A stretch of DNA of 64,000 nucleotides from UBA1181 sp045113275. GTDB lineage: Bacteria > Bacteroidota > Bacteroidia > Bacteroidales > Paludibacteraceae. Under the pieces are notes generated by a model. It worked only from the letters and a program-made list of their open reading frames with translations, made no database searches and was not told where the DNA came from. The stretch spans positions 1-64,000 of the forward strand of contig JBGUIU010000184.1 of NCBI GenBank assembly GCA_045113275.1, in the 5' to 3' direction. This document shows positions 52,815 to 60,693 of the stretch, piece by piece; position 1 is the first letter of the stretch, and the number at the start of each line of letters is the position of its first letter. The translations under genes were made by a program, and so were the position numbers.

Positions 52815-53090
52815 TTATTGGTTTAATTTATCTTTCAGTATGGCACTCATTTTAAAAGCTAGCGACTGCTTAGGAGGAGAAAGGAGTCGTTGTTTTGTTA
52901 CAGGATTTATTGAGATACGTTCCTTTTTTCTCCTGGCTTCGAATATACCGAAACTTGGGATTGATAATGAGTTACCACTTAGCATCTCTTCTTTTAGAAC
53001 GTTTACAAAAGAGGAGAAAAGTGCATCCGACGTCTCAGAATCTATCTGAAGACGTTTTCGAATCTCTAATGATATTTCTTTTGTGTTCAA
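52815..53090 (-). CDS. HU/IHF-family DNA-binding protein
   Basis: 91-residue HU-like protein. The central SIPSFGIFEARRKKERISINPVTKQRLLSPPKQSLAFKMS stretch carries the beta-arm with its conserved Asn-Pro tip and the flanking basic residues that insert into the DNA minor groove. N- and C-terminal helices complete the fold. It starts the two-gene unit with the HU-TM-LysM fusion, so the two could heterodimerise through their HU parts. A weak promoter-like TAATTTCG (53119-53126, minus) precedes it. Confidence 0.92.
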   Translation of the reverse strand: MNTKEISLEIRKRLQIDSETSDALFSSFVNVLKEEMLSGNSLSIPSFGIFEARRKKERISINPVTKQRLLSPPKQSLAFKMSAILKDKLNQ

Positions 53091-53134
53091 TGCTGTAAAA
53101 AAAATAATTAATTTGCCACGAAATTAAAAAAAAA

Positions 53135-53177
53135 ATCAGAAAAATACAAGAAAGAATACTTCCCCGATTTTTCTGAT
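53135..53177 (-). terminator. terminator of the Ig-like protein gene
   Basis: Perfect 11-bp stem ATCAGAAAAAT / ATTTTTCTGAT around a 21-base loop, followed on the minus strand by a long T run, 18 bp past the stop. Confidence 0.8.
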
Positions 53178-53194
53178 CTGTTAATGGTCGTGAA

Positions 53195-53929
53195 TTAATA
53201 TCCACTATTGTCATATAATTCTTGTGGATCTGAATTATATGAGTTCGCGTTTCTTTCTTGTAAACTTTTAACTAAGTTATTATATTTCTCTTTGTAATTT
53301 TCCTCATCAGATGTTATTTCTGCTGCATCTTTGACATATACAGTACAACTGCTTGTGAGAGGACCTATCGTTGCATAAATGATAGCTTTTCCTTTCGCAT
53401 TTGCTTTGATCTCACCTTGCTCAGAAACAGATACAATGTTCTGATTGGATGTGGTCCATGTAATGGTTTGATCTGTTGCCTCTTTAGGGAAAATCGTTGG
53501 CGTTAAAAACTCGGAGTCGCCGATTTTTAGTATCTCTTCATTTTTATCAAGCGTTAAACTCTCCACTTTGACAATGAAATTCTCTACGACGAACTCGCTG
53601 TTCCCTCTCCAAGGAAGTGGGTTCTTGTATTCACGATAGGTGAGGTCAACTTGACGATCGCCCATGTTCATGAGTTTTAATGCAACTTCTTCGTTTTCAA
53701 TGGAAAAAATAAACTCATTCGACTGTATAGACCCCGCTGCTTGTGTGCTTTTAAATCCATTTTGAATCATCTTCCCTTCGTATGTCTTAAAGATATAGCC
53801 TTTTTTTACGACATAATTTAAGACACCGCTTTTTACTCCTTCACCGAAAACAAAATAGTAACGATAATAACCAAAACCGCATAAAATCAGTATCGGTATC
53901 AATAGAAATAATAGAAGTTTTTTTACCAT
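53195..53929 (-). CDS. membrane-anchored protein with C-terminal Ig-like (Big_2) domain
   Basis: 244 residues. An N-terminal helix (LLLFLLIPILILCGFGYYRYYFVFGEG) anchors it; YVVKKGYIFKTYEGKMIQ and YREYKNPLPWRGNSEF follow, a core I recall from short Bacteroidota proteins that public annotation often mislabels as 6-phosphogluconate dehydrogenase. Residues about 120-200 add a Big_2 domain (ESLTLDKNEEILKIGDSEFL...TWTTSNQNIVSVSEQGEIKA). The last 40 residues are polar. The Big_2 extension appears to be an addition to the usual short form. Function unknown. Confidence 0.75.
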   Translation of the reverse strand: MVKKLLLFLLIPILILCGFGYYRYYFVFGEGVKSGVLNYVVKKGYIFKTYEGKMIQNGFKSTQAAGSIQSNEFIFSIENEEVALKLMNMGDRQVDLTYREYKNPLPWRGNSEFVVENFIVKVESLTLDKNEEILKIGDSEFLTPTIFPKEATDQTITWTTSNQNIVSVSEQGEIKANAKGKAIIYATIGPLTSSCTVYVKDAAEITSDEENYKEKYNNLVKSLQERNANSYNSDPQELYDNSGY

Positions 53930-53959
53930 TTTGATAGTTTTAAAATACCCTTTTTTATT

Positions 53960-55774
53960 TTATTTTTTTGCAACTTTATAGAAAACAGAATTACTGTCTG
54001 CTGAAATCTTTACAATGTAGAATCCAGTAGGAAGTGTGTTTGTTTCTATTACGGTTGAAATCTTATTTGTGATATCTATTGTTTGTATCAACTGTCCATC
54101 AATAGAGTATAATTGAACTGAAGCGGAACGGCTATAGGCTCTTTCAATCATATCTACGATTATGTAATCATCAAAATAGGTTGGATATACGATGAATGAG
54201 TTCTCTGTAAGAGTGGATTCTGCATCATTAAGATCTACAGAAACTGGGTCTTTTTCTGCTACTATGCTTGCAATGGCAGCTACAAATGGTGCGTTGTAGT
54301 CACATCCACCTTCTGTCTCTTGAAAACTATCTCCACCTTCAATGATGTTTTTAAATTGACCATATCCAGAAGGACCTCCAATCACACCTCCACTGGCAAA
54401 CATATAGTCGCTTGAGTTTTTCGTGTTAGTAGGTGGATTGTCGTCTCTTCCCATGGCATTACGGTGATGGATTCTGTGTGTCATATCGCCTTTAAAACCA
54501 TGCAAGAAAGTATGATTGAACTCATTTTGTCCTAATACATAGTCAACGATTCTGTAGGTGAAGTTCTTCGCTTTATTGATATTTTTTGTTGTGTTAACAT
54601 CACCATCTTCAACAAGTTTTACATATAAAGCTGCAGCAACAGCACCTCCTAGCGCTAGTTTGTTGCTGCCCCATTTGCTTCTGTAATAAGGGAATCCGTT
54701 GCTCGTGCATTCTGAACCGTCGCTTGTAGGTTCTTCTGGATCTTGTAAATGTAATCTATATACATTTTTTTCAAGGAAGCTTGCATAGTATCCTCCTTGT
54801 CCGTTATTTGCACTTGAATTATCTTTTGCAATGTAGTAATAAGCAAAGTCAGATACGGTATCCCATGCCAAAGGCGAATTGGATTCCCATTTGCCACTTA
54901 GGTAGTTTAATGCTTCAGTCTTGTATTGACTTTCGCCTGTTAGTTTATATAATAGGATGGCGGCAAGTGCAAGTTCATCCGTCCACTCTGAATTCGGACT
55001 TGCATAAAAAGTCGGAATGGAAGCGTGAGCTGATTTGTTCTTTTTAGCAAAATTATAGGCTTTGATGGCGTATGTCTTGCATAGTTCTTTGTAGGATGCA
55101 TCCGGATATTTTAGCGACATCAATGCCAATGCGGATGCATAGTTGGCAGCTTGCGGACCTCCTTTGTCTGTGGCTGTCCACACGGGACGAGGATCACCTC
55201 CGTTGGCTACAGATTCCTCTGATTGCTTGGAGGATGTCATCCATACATTATGATCTCCATCAAATCCAATATAATAGACAAACGTATTGTCATCAGGGAA
55301 ACATTTTATAAAATAATCTGTTGCATATTTTACTTCATCCAACACATCTGGAATGTTATTAGATGAGCTGTATGCTTCATCGTAATTGTCTTGAAAAGCT
55401 TCTGGCCATACATCGTATGCAATAAGGAGGGATACGGCGGCATAGCCCATGGTCGTTCCTACTTTGATGTGGTCGCCACAATCATGCCATCCTCCTGTGA
55501 GATCATAGTTGCCATTGCCTCCGTTGTTCACCTTGCCTTTGCCATCTTGTTTGTGGCAATACTTCTTGCGGACATTCGGATTGTCAACTAACATCCAGTT
55601 GTGACTGTCTCCGCATCGTTGTCCTCCGAAGAATTTTAAGCCCATGTTGAGCGCTTCACGATAATCAGAATTTTGATAGGCTGCATTATATGATCGGTAA
55701 TCATAAGCATAAGAGTTTAAACTCATTGAGGCGAGTGCAACTAGTGCAAATGGTATTATACTTTTTACTTTCAT
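53960..55774 (-). CDS. GH9 endoglucanase with type IX secretion domain
   Basis: 604-residue secreted cellulase. From the ATG at 55774 it has a signal peptide (IIPFALVALASMSLNSYA). The GH9 barrel (about 25-510) shows YDLTGGWHDCGDHIK with catalytic-base Asp98 and Asp101, HRIHHRNAMGRDDNP (substrate-binding His), and GGDSFQETEGGCDYNAPFVAA with the acid Glu. The last 75 residues are a type-A T9SS sorting domain (SFIVYPTYFDDYIIVD...LPTGFYIVKIS), which directs the enzyme through the outer membrane. No carbohydrate-binding module is seen. An ATG 54 bases upstream would hide the signal and is rejected. Confidence 0.95.
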   Translation of the reverse strand: MKVKSIIPFALVALASMSLNSYAYDYRSYNAAYQNSDYREALNMGLKFFGGQRCGDSHNWMLVDNPNVRKKYCHKQDGKGKVNNGGNGNYDLTGGWHDCGDHIKVGTTMGYAAVSLLIAYDVWPEAFQDNYDEAYSSSNNIPDVLDEVKYATDYFIKCFPDDNTFVYYIGFDGDHNVWMTSSKQSEESVANGGDPRPVWTATDKGGPQAANYASALALMSLKYPDASYKELCKTYAIKAYNFAKKNKSAHASIPTFYASPNSEWTDELALAAILLYKLTGESQYKTEALNYLSGKWESNSPLAWDTVSDFAYYYIAKDNSSANNGQGGYYASFLEKNVYRLHLQDPEEPTSDGSECTSNGFPYYRSKWGSNKLALGGAVAAALYVKLVEDGDVNTTKNINKAKNFTYRIVDYVLGQNEFNHTFLHGFKGDMTHRIHHRNAMGRDDNPPTNTKNSSDYMFASGGVIGGPSGYGQFKNIIEGGDSFQETEGGCDYNAPFVAAIASIVAEKDPVSVDLNDAESTLTENSFIVYPTYFDDYIIVDMIERAYSRSASVQLYSIDGQLIQTIDITNKISTVIETNTLPTGFYIVKISADSNSVFYKVAKK

Positions 55775-55796
55775 ATTATTGGATTTTAATATCTCG

Positions 55797-55804
55797 CAAA
55801 TGTA
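55797..55804 (-). promoter_or_regulatory. promoter -7 element of the GH9 gene
   Basis: TACATTTG on the minus strand (exact TAnnTTTG), 23 bp before the chosen start codon. Confidence 0.7.
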
Positions 55805-55866
55805 ACATTTTCTTGTAACAAAAGTCACAACATATAGATAAAATCTTATGGATGTTCTAAACTGAT

Positions 55867-56187
55867 TTATTTTTCTTCGTTAGGAACCTCCTTGTTTTTG
55901 TCGCTTGATTGTATGGTGTCGTTACTTGTTGTTGTCGAATCATTTGAGTCAGTTTGATCTGGAATGTCTCGAAATATTGTATTAGGTACGCCGTATAAAG
56001 AAACGACGGATGGGAAGTCTGGGGGTAGAGGTGGTACTGAATCTTCAGACATAATTCTTATTTCTTTTCTGGGAAAATAAGTATAGCGTTTTACCTTTTT
56101 TGCTTGTTGTGAATTGGCGGTTGAGGAAATAGAAAACCCCAATGCAGTGATTATCGCTAATATGATTTTATTGACTGATTTTCTCAT
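55867..56187 (-). CDS. small secreted protein, unknown function
   Basis: 106 residues: signal peptide (IILAIITALGFSISSTANS), a basic segment (QAKKVKRYTYFPRKE), then a Pro/Ser/Asp-rich tail with no cysteine. No family recognised. It lies 44 bp after the DUF3089 hydrolase gene on the same strand and before the GH9 promoter. Confidence 0.6.
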   Translation of the reverse strand: MRKSVNKIILAIITALGFSISSTANSQQAKKVKRYTYFPRKEIRIMSEDSVPPLPPDFPSVVSLYGVPNTIFRDIPDQTDSNDSTTTSNDTIQSSDKNKEVPNEEK

Positions 56188-56231
56188 GATTGTAAAAGAA
56201 ATAAAGAAGTTGTTCCTACAAATATAGTATA

Positions 56232-57143
56232 TTATTTTATTAAACCACTTCTTTTCCGCATGTTTTCTTTTATATTTTCAGCGTATAACCAAGTGTCGGC
56301 AAAGTGCAAATTCCCCAAAGGAAAAGGTTCTTCGAGCGTTTCATTGTAGCAGATTTCAGGCTTGACATCCAAACAGATAAGTGTATGATCTTGGATTTGT
56401 ACTCTTGTATAGTTGGGTGTCGTCTTGTATTTGTGTAGGGTTTTATCGTAACGAATAATACCTTTGTGTAAGGACGCAGGAGCAATCGAATCATCTGTCT
56501 TCCAATTCAAGGGATTGATACAAACGGCACTTTCTGATAGTAGGGGCGATTTGGCATTGACGGTGGTTGCTGAGTTATATGAGATGATAACACCTTTGTC
56601 CATTTCCCCTGTTGCTGGTTTTAATCGTTTGGGAAATTTATCCAACTCTTTCTGTGTGATTTCATAGCCCATCAAATAGGCCGCTATCATTTGGTCGAAT
56701 TGTTTGTCCGTCATTCCATGTTTTAACAATTCCAATACCATTTGTGATCCTTGACTGTGACTTAACAGGATATAGGGACGTCCGTTATTGTATTCCCGCA
56801 TGTAATATTGAAATGCTCTTTTTACATCTGATATGGATAGTTTCGCACGAGCCTTTCTTTCCGTCTTACTCATGGCGAAAACTTTTGTTGTCATCTGACG
56901 ATAATATGGAGCAAAGAAATTGAAATCGTCTGCTGCATAGACTATTTTATTGTATGTCTGAGTCTTCCGTGCTGCATTACGTATTTCAGCTCTTTTTATG
57001 TCTGTATAGGCGGGAACGTTTCCGCGGTTGGTAAGCGGTTCTGAATTGATGGTTGGATACACATAAAAGATATCGATACTTTTTCCTTTGAATTGAGAAG
57101 CGTGTTCGAACCAGAACTTTTCGTCAGAGTATTTAGGGGTCAT
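56232..57143 (-). CDS. DUF3089-family alpha/beta hydrolase
   Basis: 303 residues. The family core is visible: DIFYVYPTINSEP near residue 24, APYYRQMTTKVF, DVKRAFQYYMREYNNGRPYILLSHSQGSQMVLELLKH with the nucleophile Ser in SHSQGS, and LICLDV...LHFADTWLYAENIKENMRKR at the end with a His. DUF3089 proteins are lipase/esterase-like with unknown substrates. No signal peptide appears at the chosen start, so it is either cytoplasmic or the true N-terminus is lost. Divergent from the sulfatase gene. Confidence 0.85.
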   Translation of the reverse strand: MTPKYSDEKFWFEHASQFKGKSIDIFYVYPTINSEPLTNRGNVPAYTDIKRAEIRNAARKTQTYNKIVYAADDFNFFAPYYRQMTTKVFAMSKTERKARAKLSISDVKRAFQYYMREYNNGRPYILLSHSQGSQMVLELLKHGMTDKQFDQMIAAYLMGYEITQKELDKFPKRLKPATGEMDKGVIISYNSATTVNAKSPLLSESAVCINPLNWKTDDSIAPASLHKGIIRYDKTLHKYKTTPNYTRVQIQDHTLICLDVKPEICYNETLEEPFPLGNLHFADTWLYAENIKENMRKRSGLIK

Positions 57144-57166
57144 TGTTTTTCCTTATTATTGAGATG

Positions 57167-57174
57167 CAAAGGTA
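57167..57174 (-). promoter_or_regulatory. promoter -7 element of the DUF3089 gene
   Basis: TACCTTTG on the minus strand (exact TAnnTTTG), 24 bp before the gene. Confidence 0.7.
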
Positions 57175-57227
57175 TTGGTTTCATTCCGATTTTTCAAGTC
57201 AAGTGAAGGTGCTTTGAGATAATTTTA

Positions 57228-57235
57228 TAATTTTG
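57228..57235 (+). promoter_or_regulatory. promoter -7 element of the LTA-synthase-type gene
   Basis: TAATTTTG (exact TAnnTTTG), 17 bp before the ATG, leaving a very short leader. Confidence 0.65.
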
Positions 57236-57251
57236 CAAAAAAAAATAATAA

Positions 57252-59321
57252 ATGAAAAAGTTGTGTTTTAAAGATTGGATGAGCATCTTTGCTTCAAGAT
57301 TTTATGTCATCTCAGTTCTTATAGGATTCATTATCAGGGTGATTCTGTTGTTTTTACCCATCACTGTTGTTGATTTTACTGTGGGACAGTATTTGCGAAT
57401 CTTTTTTTTAGGATTCCTAAATGATTTGATGTTTGCTACAATCGGACTGATACCTGCCTTTTTGTTTTATACGACAATGACAGATAAGAAGTATCAGAAA
57501 CCATGGGGATATATCATTGAAGGTATATTGGCTGTATTGACTATATATGTGGTCTTTTTCAATGATATAACAGATGAATATGGTGGAGTGGTACCAGAGA
57601 TTGCAAATGTTTTATTGATAGTGGTGCTGGCCTGCTTTAGTCTCAAGTTGTTTGTCCCAGCTGTAAGGGATAAGTGGCATGTGGGCGCTATTTATTTGGT
57701 GATATTCTTGTATGGATGTTTTAATGTCCTTTTTATATTGATTGGTGAACCTGTTTTTTGGTATGAATTTGGTGTTCGATACAATTTTATTGCTGTTGAT
57801 TATATGATATATACCAATGAGATTGTTGGAAATATCATTGAATCATATCCGATGGTTCCGTTGGTGCTTGGAGTGTTATCATTGTCTGCTTTGTTCTGTT
57901 GGCTGATGACGAGAGGCTATTCGGTTAAGGATGCTTGCATTGCGAGTGGAAAATACTATCTCATTCAGCTAGGCATTTTCGTTGTTCTATTATTCGTTAG
58001 CTTTAAATGGCTTCATTGGGGTTATAATAATTTGAATACGAATAACGTCTATCTGACTGAATTGCCGAAAAATGGCTGTTGGAACTTCTTAGAAGCTTTT
58101 GTGAACAACGAGTTGGATTATGCACAGTTTTATCCTTTGATGGACACAGAAGAGGCTGATAAGTTAAAGAAAGAATTATGTCACGAGGATTCTACAGGTG
58201 TGAGTCATGTGCAATCGGACCTTGCTCCTATACGTAAAAATATTGTTTTGATAACGGTGGAAAGTTTAAGCGCTAATTTCATGGGTACGTATGGAGATGA
58301 CGGAAGCATTACACCTAATCTGGATCAGTTGGTATCTAAAAGTTTGGTTTTTGATCATCTGTTTGCAACGGGAAACCGTACGGTTAGAGGATTGGAGGCT
58401 GTGACGCTTTCTTTGCCGCCTAGTTCAGGAGAGAGTCTGGTGAAACGCACCATTGAGAAGGAGTTTTTCTCTACCGGACAAGTATTGCAGTCGCTCGGGT
58501 ACCATACGATGTATGTATATGGGGGAGATAGCTATTTTGATAATATGAGAGAGTTCTTCGGTAAGAACAAGTATGATATCCATGATAAGTTCAAGTACGA
58601 AAAGGATAGTATCTTGTTTGATAATATCTGGGGAACAAGTGATGAGGATAGTTATCGTGAAGCAATGACGTTGTGTGATATGGATTATGCAAAGAATCAA
58701 CCATTCTTTGCTCATATCATGACCATTAGTAATCATCGTCCGTTTACTTATCCTGAGGGTCGAATTGTGGTGGATGGCAGTCCTATGACGCGACGTGCTG
58801 CGGTGAAATATACTGATTATGCGATTGGGAAGTTCCTTGCAGATGCAGAGAAGAAACCATGGTTTAAGGAGACTGTTTTTGTGATTGTGGCAGATCATTG
58901 TGCTTCTAGCGCTGGAAAAACCAGTCTTCCGTTAGAAGGATATCATATACCGGCATTGATCTATGCACCTGGTTTTGTGGAGCCTGCACGAATTTCGAAA
59001 GTATGTTCACAAATAGACTTGATGCCAACACTTTTCGCTATGCTGAATTTCTCTTATGATTCGAAGTTTTATGGTCAGAATATCTTATCGGATTCTTATA
59101 GAGAAAGAGCCTTCATGGCAACCTATCAGGACCTTGGATACTATGCGGATGGTATCTTGACGATATTGTCACCTGTTAAACAAATCAAACAATATAAGGT
59201 GACGGATCTTGGTAATTGGATGTATCAAGAGGAACTTATGAGTGACTATTCACAAAAGCAGATGAAAGAGGCACAAGCACTTTATCAAGTGGCTAATTTG
59301 GAGTATTCACAAAGCAAATAA
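57252..59321 (+). CDS. LTA-synthase-family membrane sulfatase
   Basis: 689-residue protein: five or so membrane helices (about 17-260), then a periplasmic sulfatase-fold domain (about 315-630). KNIVLITVESLSANFMGTYGD gives the first metal ligand, and ATGNRTVRGLEAV the nucleophile Thr377. FVIVADHCASSAGKTSLPLEGYHIPALIYAPG gives the later Asp-His pair. Family members transfer phosphoglycerol or phosphoethanolamine groups to envelope polymers or lipids. In a Gram-negative the product might be a modified lipid or glycan; the acceptor is unknown. Confidence 0.93.
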   Translation: MKKLCFKDWMSIFASRFYVISVLIGFIIRVILLFLPITVVDFTVGQYLRIFFLGFLNDLMFATIGLIPAFLFYTTMTDKKYQKPWGYIIEGILAVLTIYVVFFNDITDEYGGVVPEIANVLLIVVLACFSLKLFVPAVRDKWHVGAIYLVIFLYGCFNVLFILIGEPVFWYEFGVRYNFIAVDYMIYTNEIVGNIIESYPMVPLVLGVLSLSALFCWLMTRGYSVKDACIASGKYYLIQLGIFVVLLFVSFKWLHWGYNNLNTNNVYLTELPKNGCWNFLEAFVNNELDYAQFYPLMDTEEADKLKKELCHEDSTGVSHVQSDLAPIRKNIVLITVESLSANFMGTYGDDGSITPNLDQLVSKSLVFDHLFATGNRTVRGLEAVTLSLPPSSGESLVKRTIEKEFFSTGQVLQSLGYHTMYVYGGDSYFDNMREFFGKNKYDIHDKFKYEKDSILFDNIWGTSDEDSYREAMTLCDMDYAKNQPFFAHIMTISNHRPFTYPEGRIVVDGSPMTRRAAVKYTDYAIGKFLADAEKKPWFKETVFVIVADHCASSAGKTSLPLEGYHIPALIYAPGFVEPARISKVCSQIDLMPTLFAMLNFSYDSKFYGQNILSDSYRERAFMATYQDLGYYADGILTILSPVKQIKQYKVTDLGNWMYQEELMSDYSQKQMKEAQALYQVANLEYSQSK

Positions 59322-59413
59322 ATATCACTTCGTTGTATAATCCTTCAACCGTTTTGCGTTTGAATAGGGGAGACTCGTTGTCTTTACGATGATTGATTGA
59401 CCTTGCAGGAGAA

Positions 59414-60118
59414 TCAATAAAGAATAAATATACAAGGTCTTTTATTCAGGTCTGGCAACTGGGTTTTCTTCCATTCAGCGATGGATTTTGTTTTGATGTA
59501 TTCTGTGCTCAGTGTGATGTCGCACGCAATACATAATTTTGTGTTGGGTTGACAAATGGAGAGAATCTCTTCCAGCATTTTTTGATTGCGATAGGGGGTC
59601 TCTATGAATATCTGAGATTGTTGTTCGACATGAGCCCTTTTCTCCAACTGCTTGATTCGTAGTGTTCTTTCATTGTCTTTGATCGGTAGATAACCAACGA
59701 AAGCGAAACTTTGACCGTTGAATCCAGAAGCCATTAAACCTAATAGGATAGAAGAGGGACCAACCAGCGGAATCACAGTGTAGTTCTTTTCCTGCGCAAT
59801 CTTGACAATGTCGGCCCCTGGATCAGCAATGGCAGGACAGCCGGCTTCTGAGATGATACCCATGTCATTCCCTTCTTTCAGCGGATTCAAATAGGAAGAA
59901 ATCTCCTGCGGTGAGGTGTGCTTGTTTAGTGTGAAGAATTGTAATTCGTCGATGTTGATTTTGGAATCGATTTTTTTTAGGAACCTACGAGTTGTCCGAA
60001 CATCTTCGACTATGAAAAACTTAACTTTGTGTATGATATCCAAGTTATAATTTGGAAAAACATTGTTTATCTCACAATCACCTAATGTATTAGGTATTAA
60101 ATATAAATTACCTGACAT
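59414..60118 (-). CDS. RsmI-like tetrapyrrole-methylase-fold methyltransferase
   Basis: About 234-residue SAM-dependent methyltransferase of the RsmI-type fold: LYLIPNTLGDC, VEDVRTTRRFLKK, GIISEAGCPAIADPGADIV and PLVGPSSILLGLMASGFNGQSFAFVGYLP. The rRNA enzyme RsmI has the same motifs but is longer with a C-terminal helical part; this shorter form is, as I recall, a separate Bacteroidota paralogue. The ATG at 60118, preceded by AAAAAG, is preferred to one 12 bases upstream. Substrate probably an RNA, unproven. Confidence 0.88.
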   Translation of the reverse strand: MSGNLYLIPNTLGDCEINNVFPNYNLDIIHKVKFFIVEDVRTTRRFLKKIDSKINIDELQFFTLNKHTSPQEISSYLNPLKEGNDMGIISEAGCPAIADPGADIVKIAQEKNYTVIPLVGPSSILLGLMASGFNGQSFAFVGYLPIKDNERTLRIKQLEKRAHVEQQSQIFIETPYRNQKMLEEILSICQPNTKLCIACDITLSTEYIKTKSIAEWKKTQLPDLNKRPCIFILY

Positions 60119-60212
60119 CTTTTTATACACTTAAAACTAAGAATGGATTTTCGTAATCACAAAACCTTTGCAATATACAATAAACAAATAGAAAAAACAA
60201 TACTATTTTTGC

Positions 60213-60243
60213 TTGTGGAATAAAAAAAATCCTTATATATTTG
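60213..60243 (+). promoter_or_regulatory. promoter of the structured RNA
   Basis: TTG at 60213-60215, 20 bp, TATATTTG at 60236-60243 (exact TAnnTTTG). Transcription expected from about 60250. No coding frame begins downstream before the terminator. Confidence 0.75.
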
Positions 60244-60249
60244 AATCAA

Positions 60250-60548
60250 TAAAACAAAAGAACAAGAAATCAAGCAGTGTTTCTTTTCAGAGAGAGTCTT
60301 GATTAATTGTGAGAAGATATTTGAAGAATTGTCGCATCGTTCCTTGAAGATTGTTAAACTTAACAAGAAAAAAGACAATCAAAGAACGGCAAACTGTCAG
60401 TTAATGGCGGGCCACACCTTCGGGATGCTTTTAGCACGAGTGGATTACAAAGGCTGATATACGTTCAAAACATATTACAGGGAGTTTAACTTAATCGCGG
60501 TGCGACATCTTATAAGGGACTGTTCCAAAAGAATGGTCCCTTTTTTTT
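60250..60548 (+). ncRNA. probable structured non-coding RNA, about 300 nt
   Basis: A promoter and a strong terminator bracket a stretch with no meaningful frame but rich pairing. Found by eye: 7-bp hairpin stem AATCAAG/CTTGATT (60268-60274, 60298-60304); long-range stem TGTCGCA/TGCGACA (60330-60336, 60501-60507) closing the fold; nested stems CGTTC/GAACG (60338, 60384) and GATTGT/ACAATC (60349, 60375); a loop sequence TAAACT (60355-60360) that can pair with AGTTTA (60483-60488) as a pseudoknot; and CCAC/GTGG (60412, 60440) enclosing hairpins CC-TTCG-GG and TGC-TTTTA-GCA. It lacks the hallmark sequences of tmRNA, RNase P, SRP RNA and the riboswitches I know. A diverged 6S-type RNA cannot be excluded. 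Confidence 0.6.
60514..60548 (+). terminator. terminator of the structured RNA
   Basis: AAGGGAC / GTCCCTT stem with an inner TTC/GAA pairing across a small internal loop, followed by eight T residues. Confidence 0.9.
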
Positions 60549-60636
60549 GTTACATCATTGAAATGTTACTAGGCATCTATTCGATGTCGTTCGTTGAAAA
60601 AATTCATAAATAAGAAATAATAAAGATAAAAATTTA

Positions 60637-60644
60637 TATCTTTG
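60637..60644 (+). promoter_or_regulatory. promoter -7 element of serpin 1
   Basis: TATCTTTG (exact TAnnTTTG) about 50 bp before the serpin start. It forms the right arm of an inverted repeat AAAGATA-N8-TATCTTT (60622-60643), which may be a regulator site. Confidence 0.65.
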
Positions 60645-60693
60645 GACCGACCATTTATTATATACACTTCTATCAACACAAATAGTTAAATTT

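Noticed and set aside
59322..59418. Terminator between the convergent sulfatase and RsmI-like genes
   Set aside because: Only weak inverted repeats (ATTGATT/AATCAAT; TTCAA/TTGAA) without T runs, one overlapping coding sequence.
60157..60378. 73-residue minus-strand open frame across the structured RNA region
   Set aside because: Low-complexity hydrophobic translation without start context, overlapping the promoter and stems of the predicted RNA.
60250..60548. Structured RNA as tmRNA, RNase P RNA or SRP RNA
   Set aside because: No tmRNA 5' end or tag frame, no RNase P conserved P4 sequences, and no SRP apical-loop motif were found.
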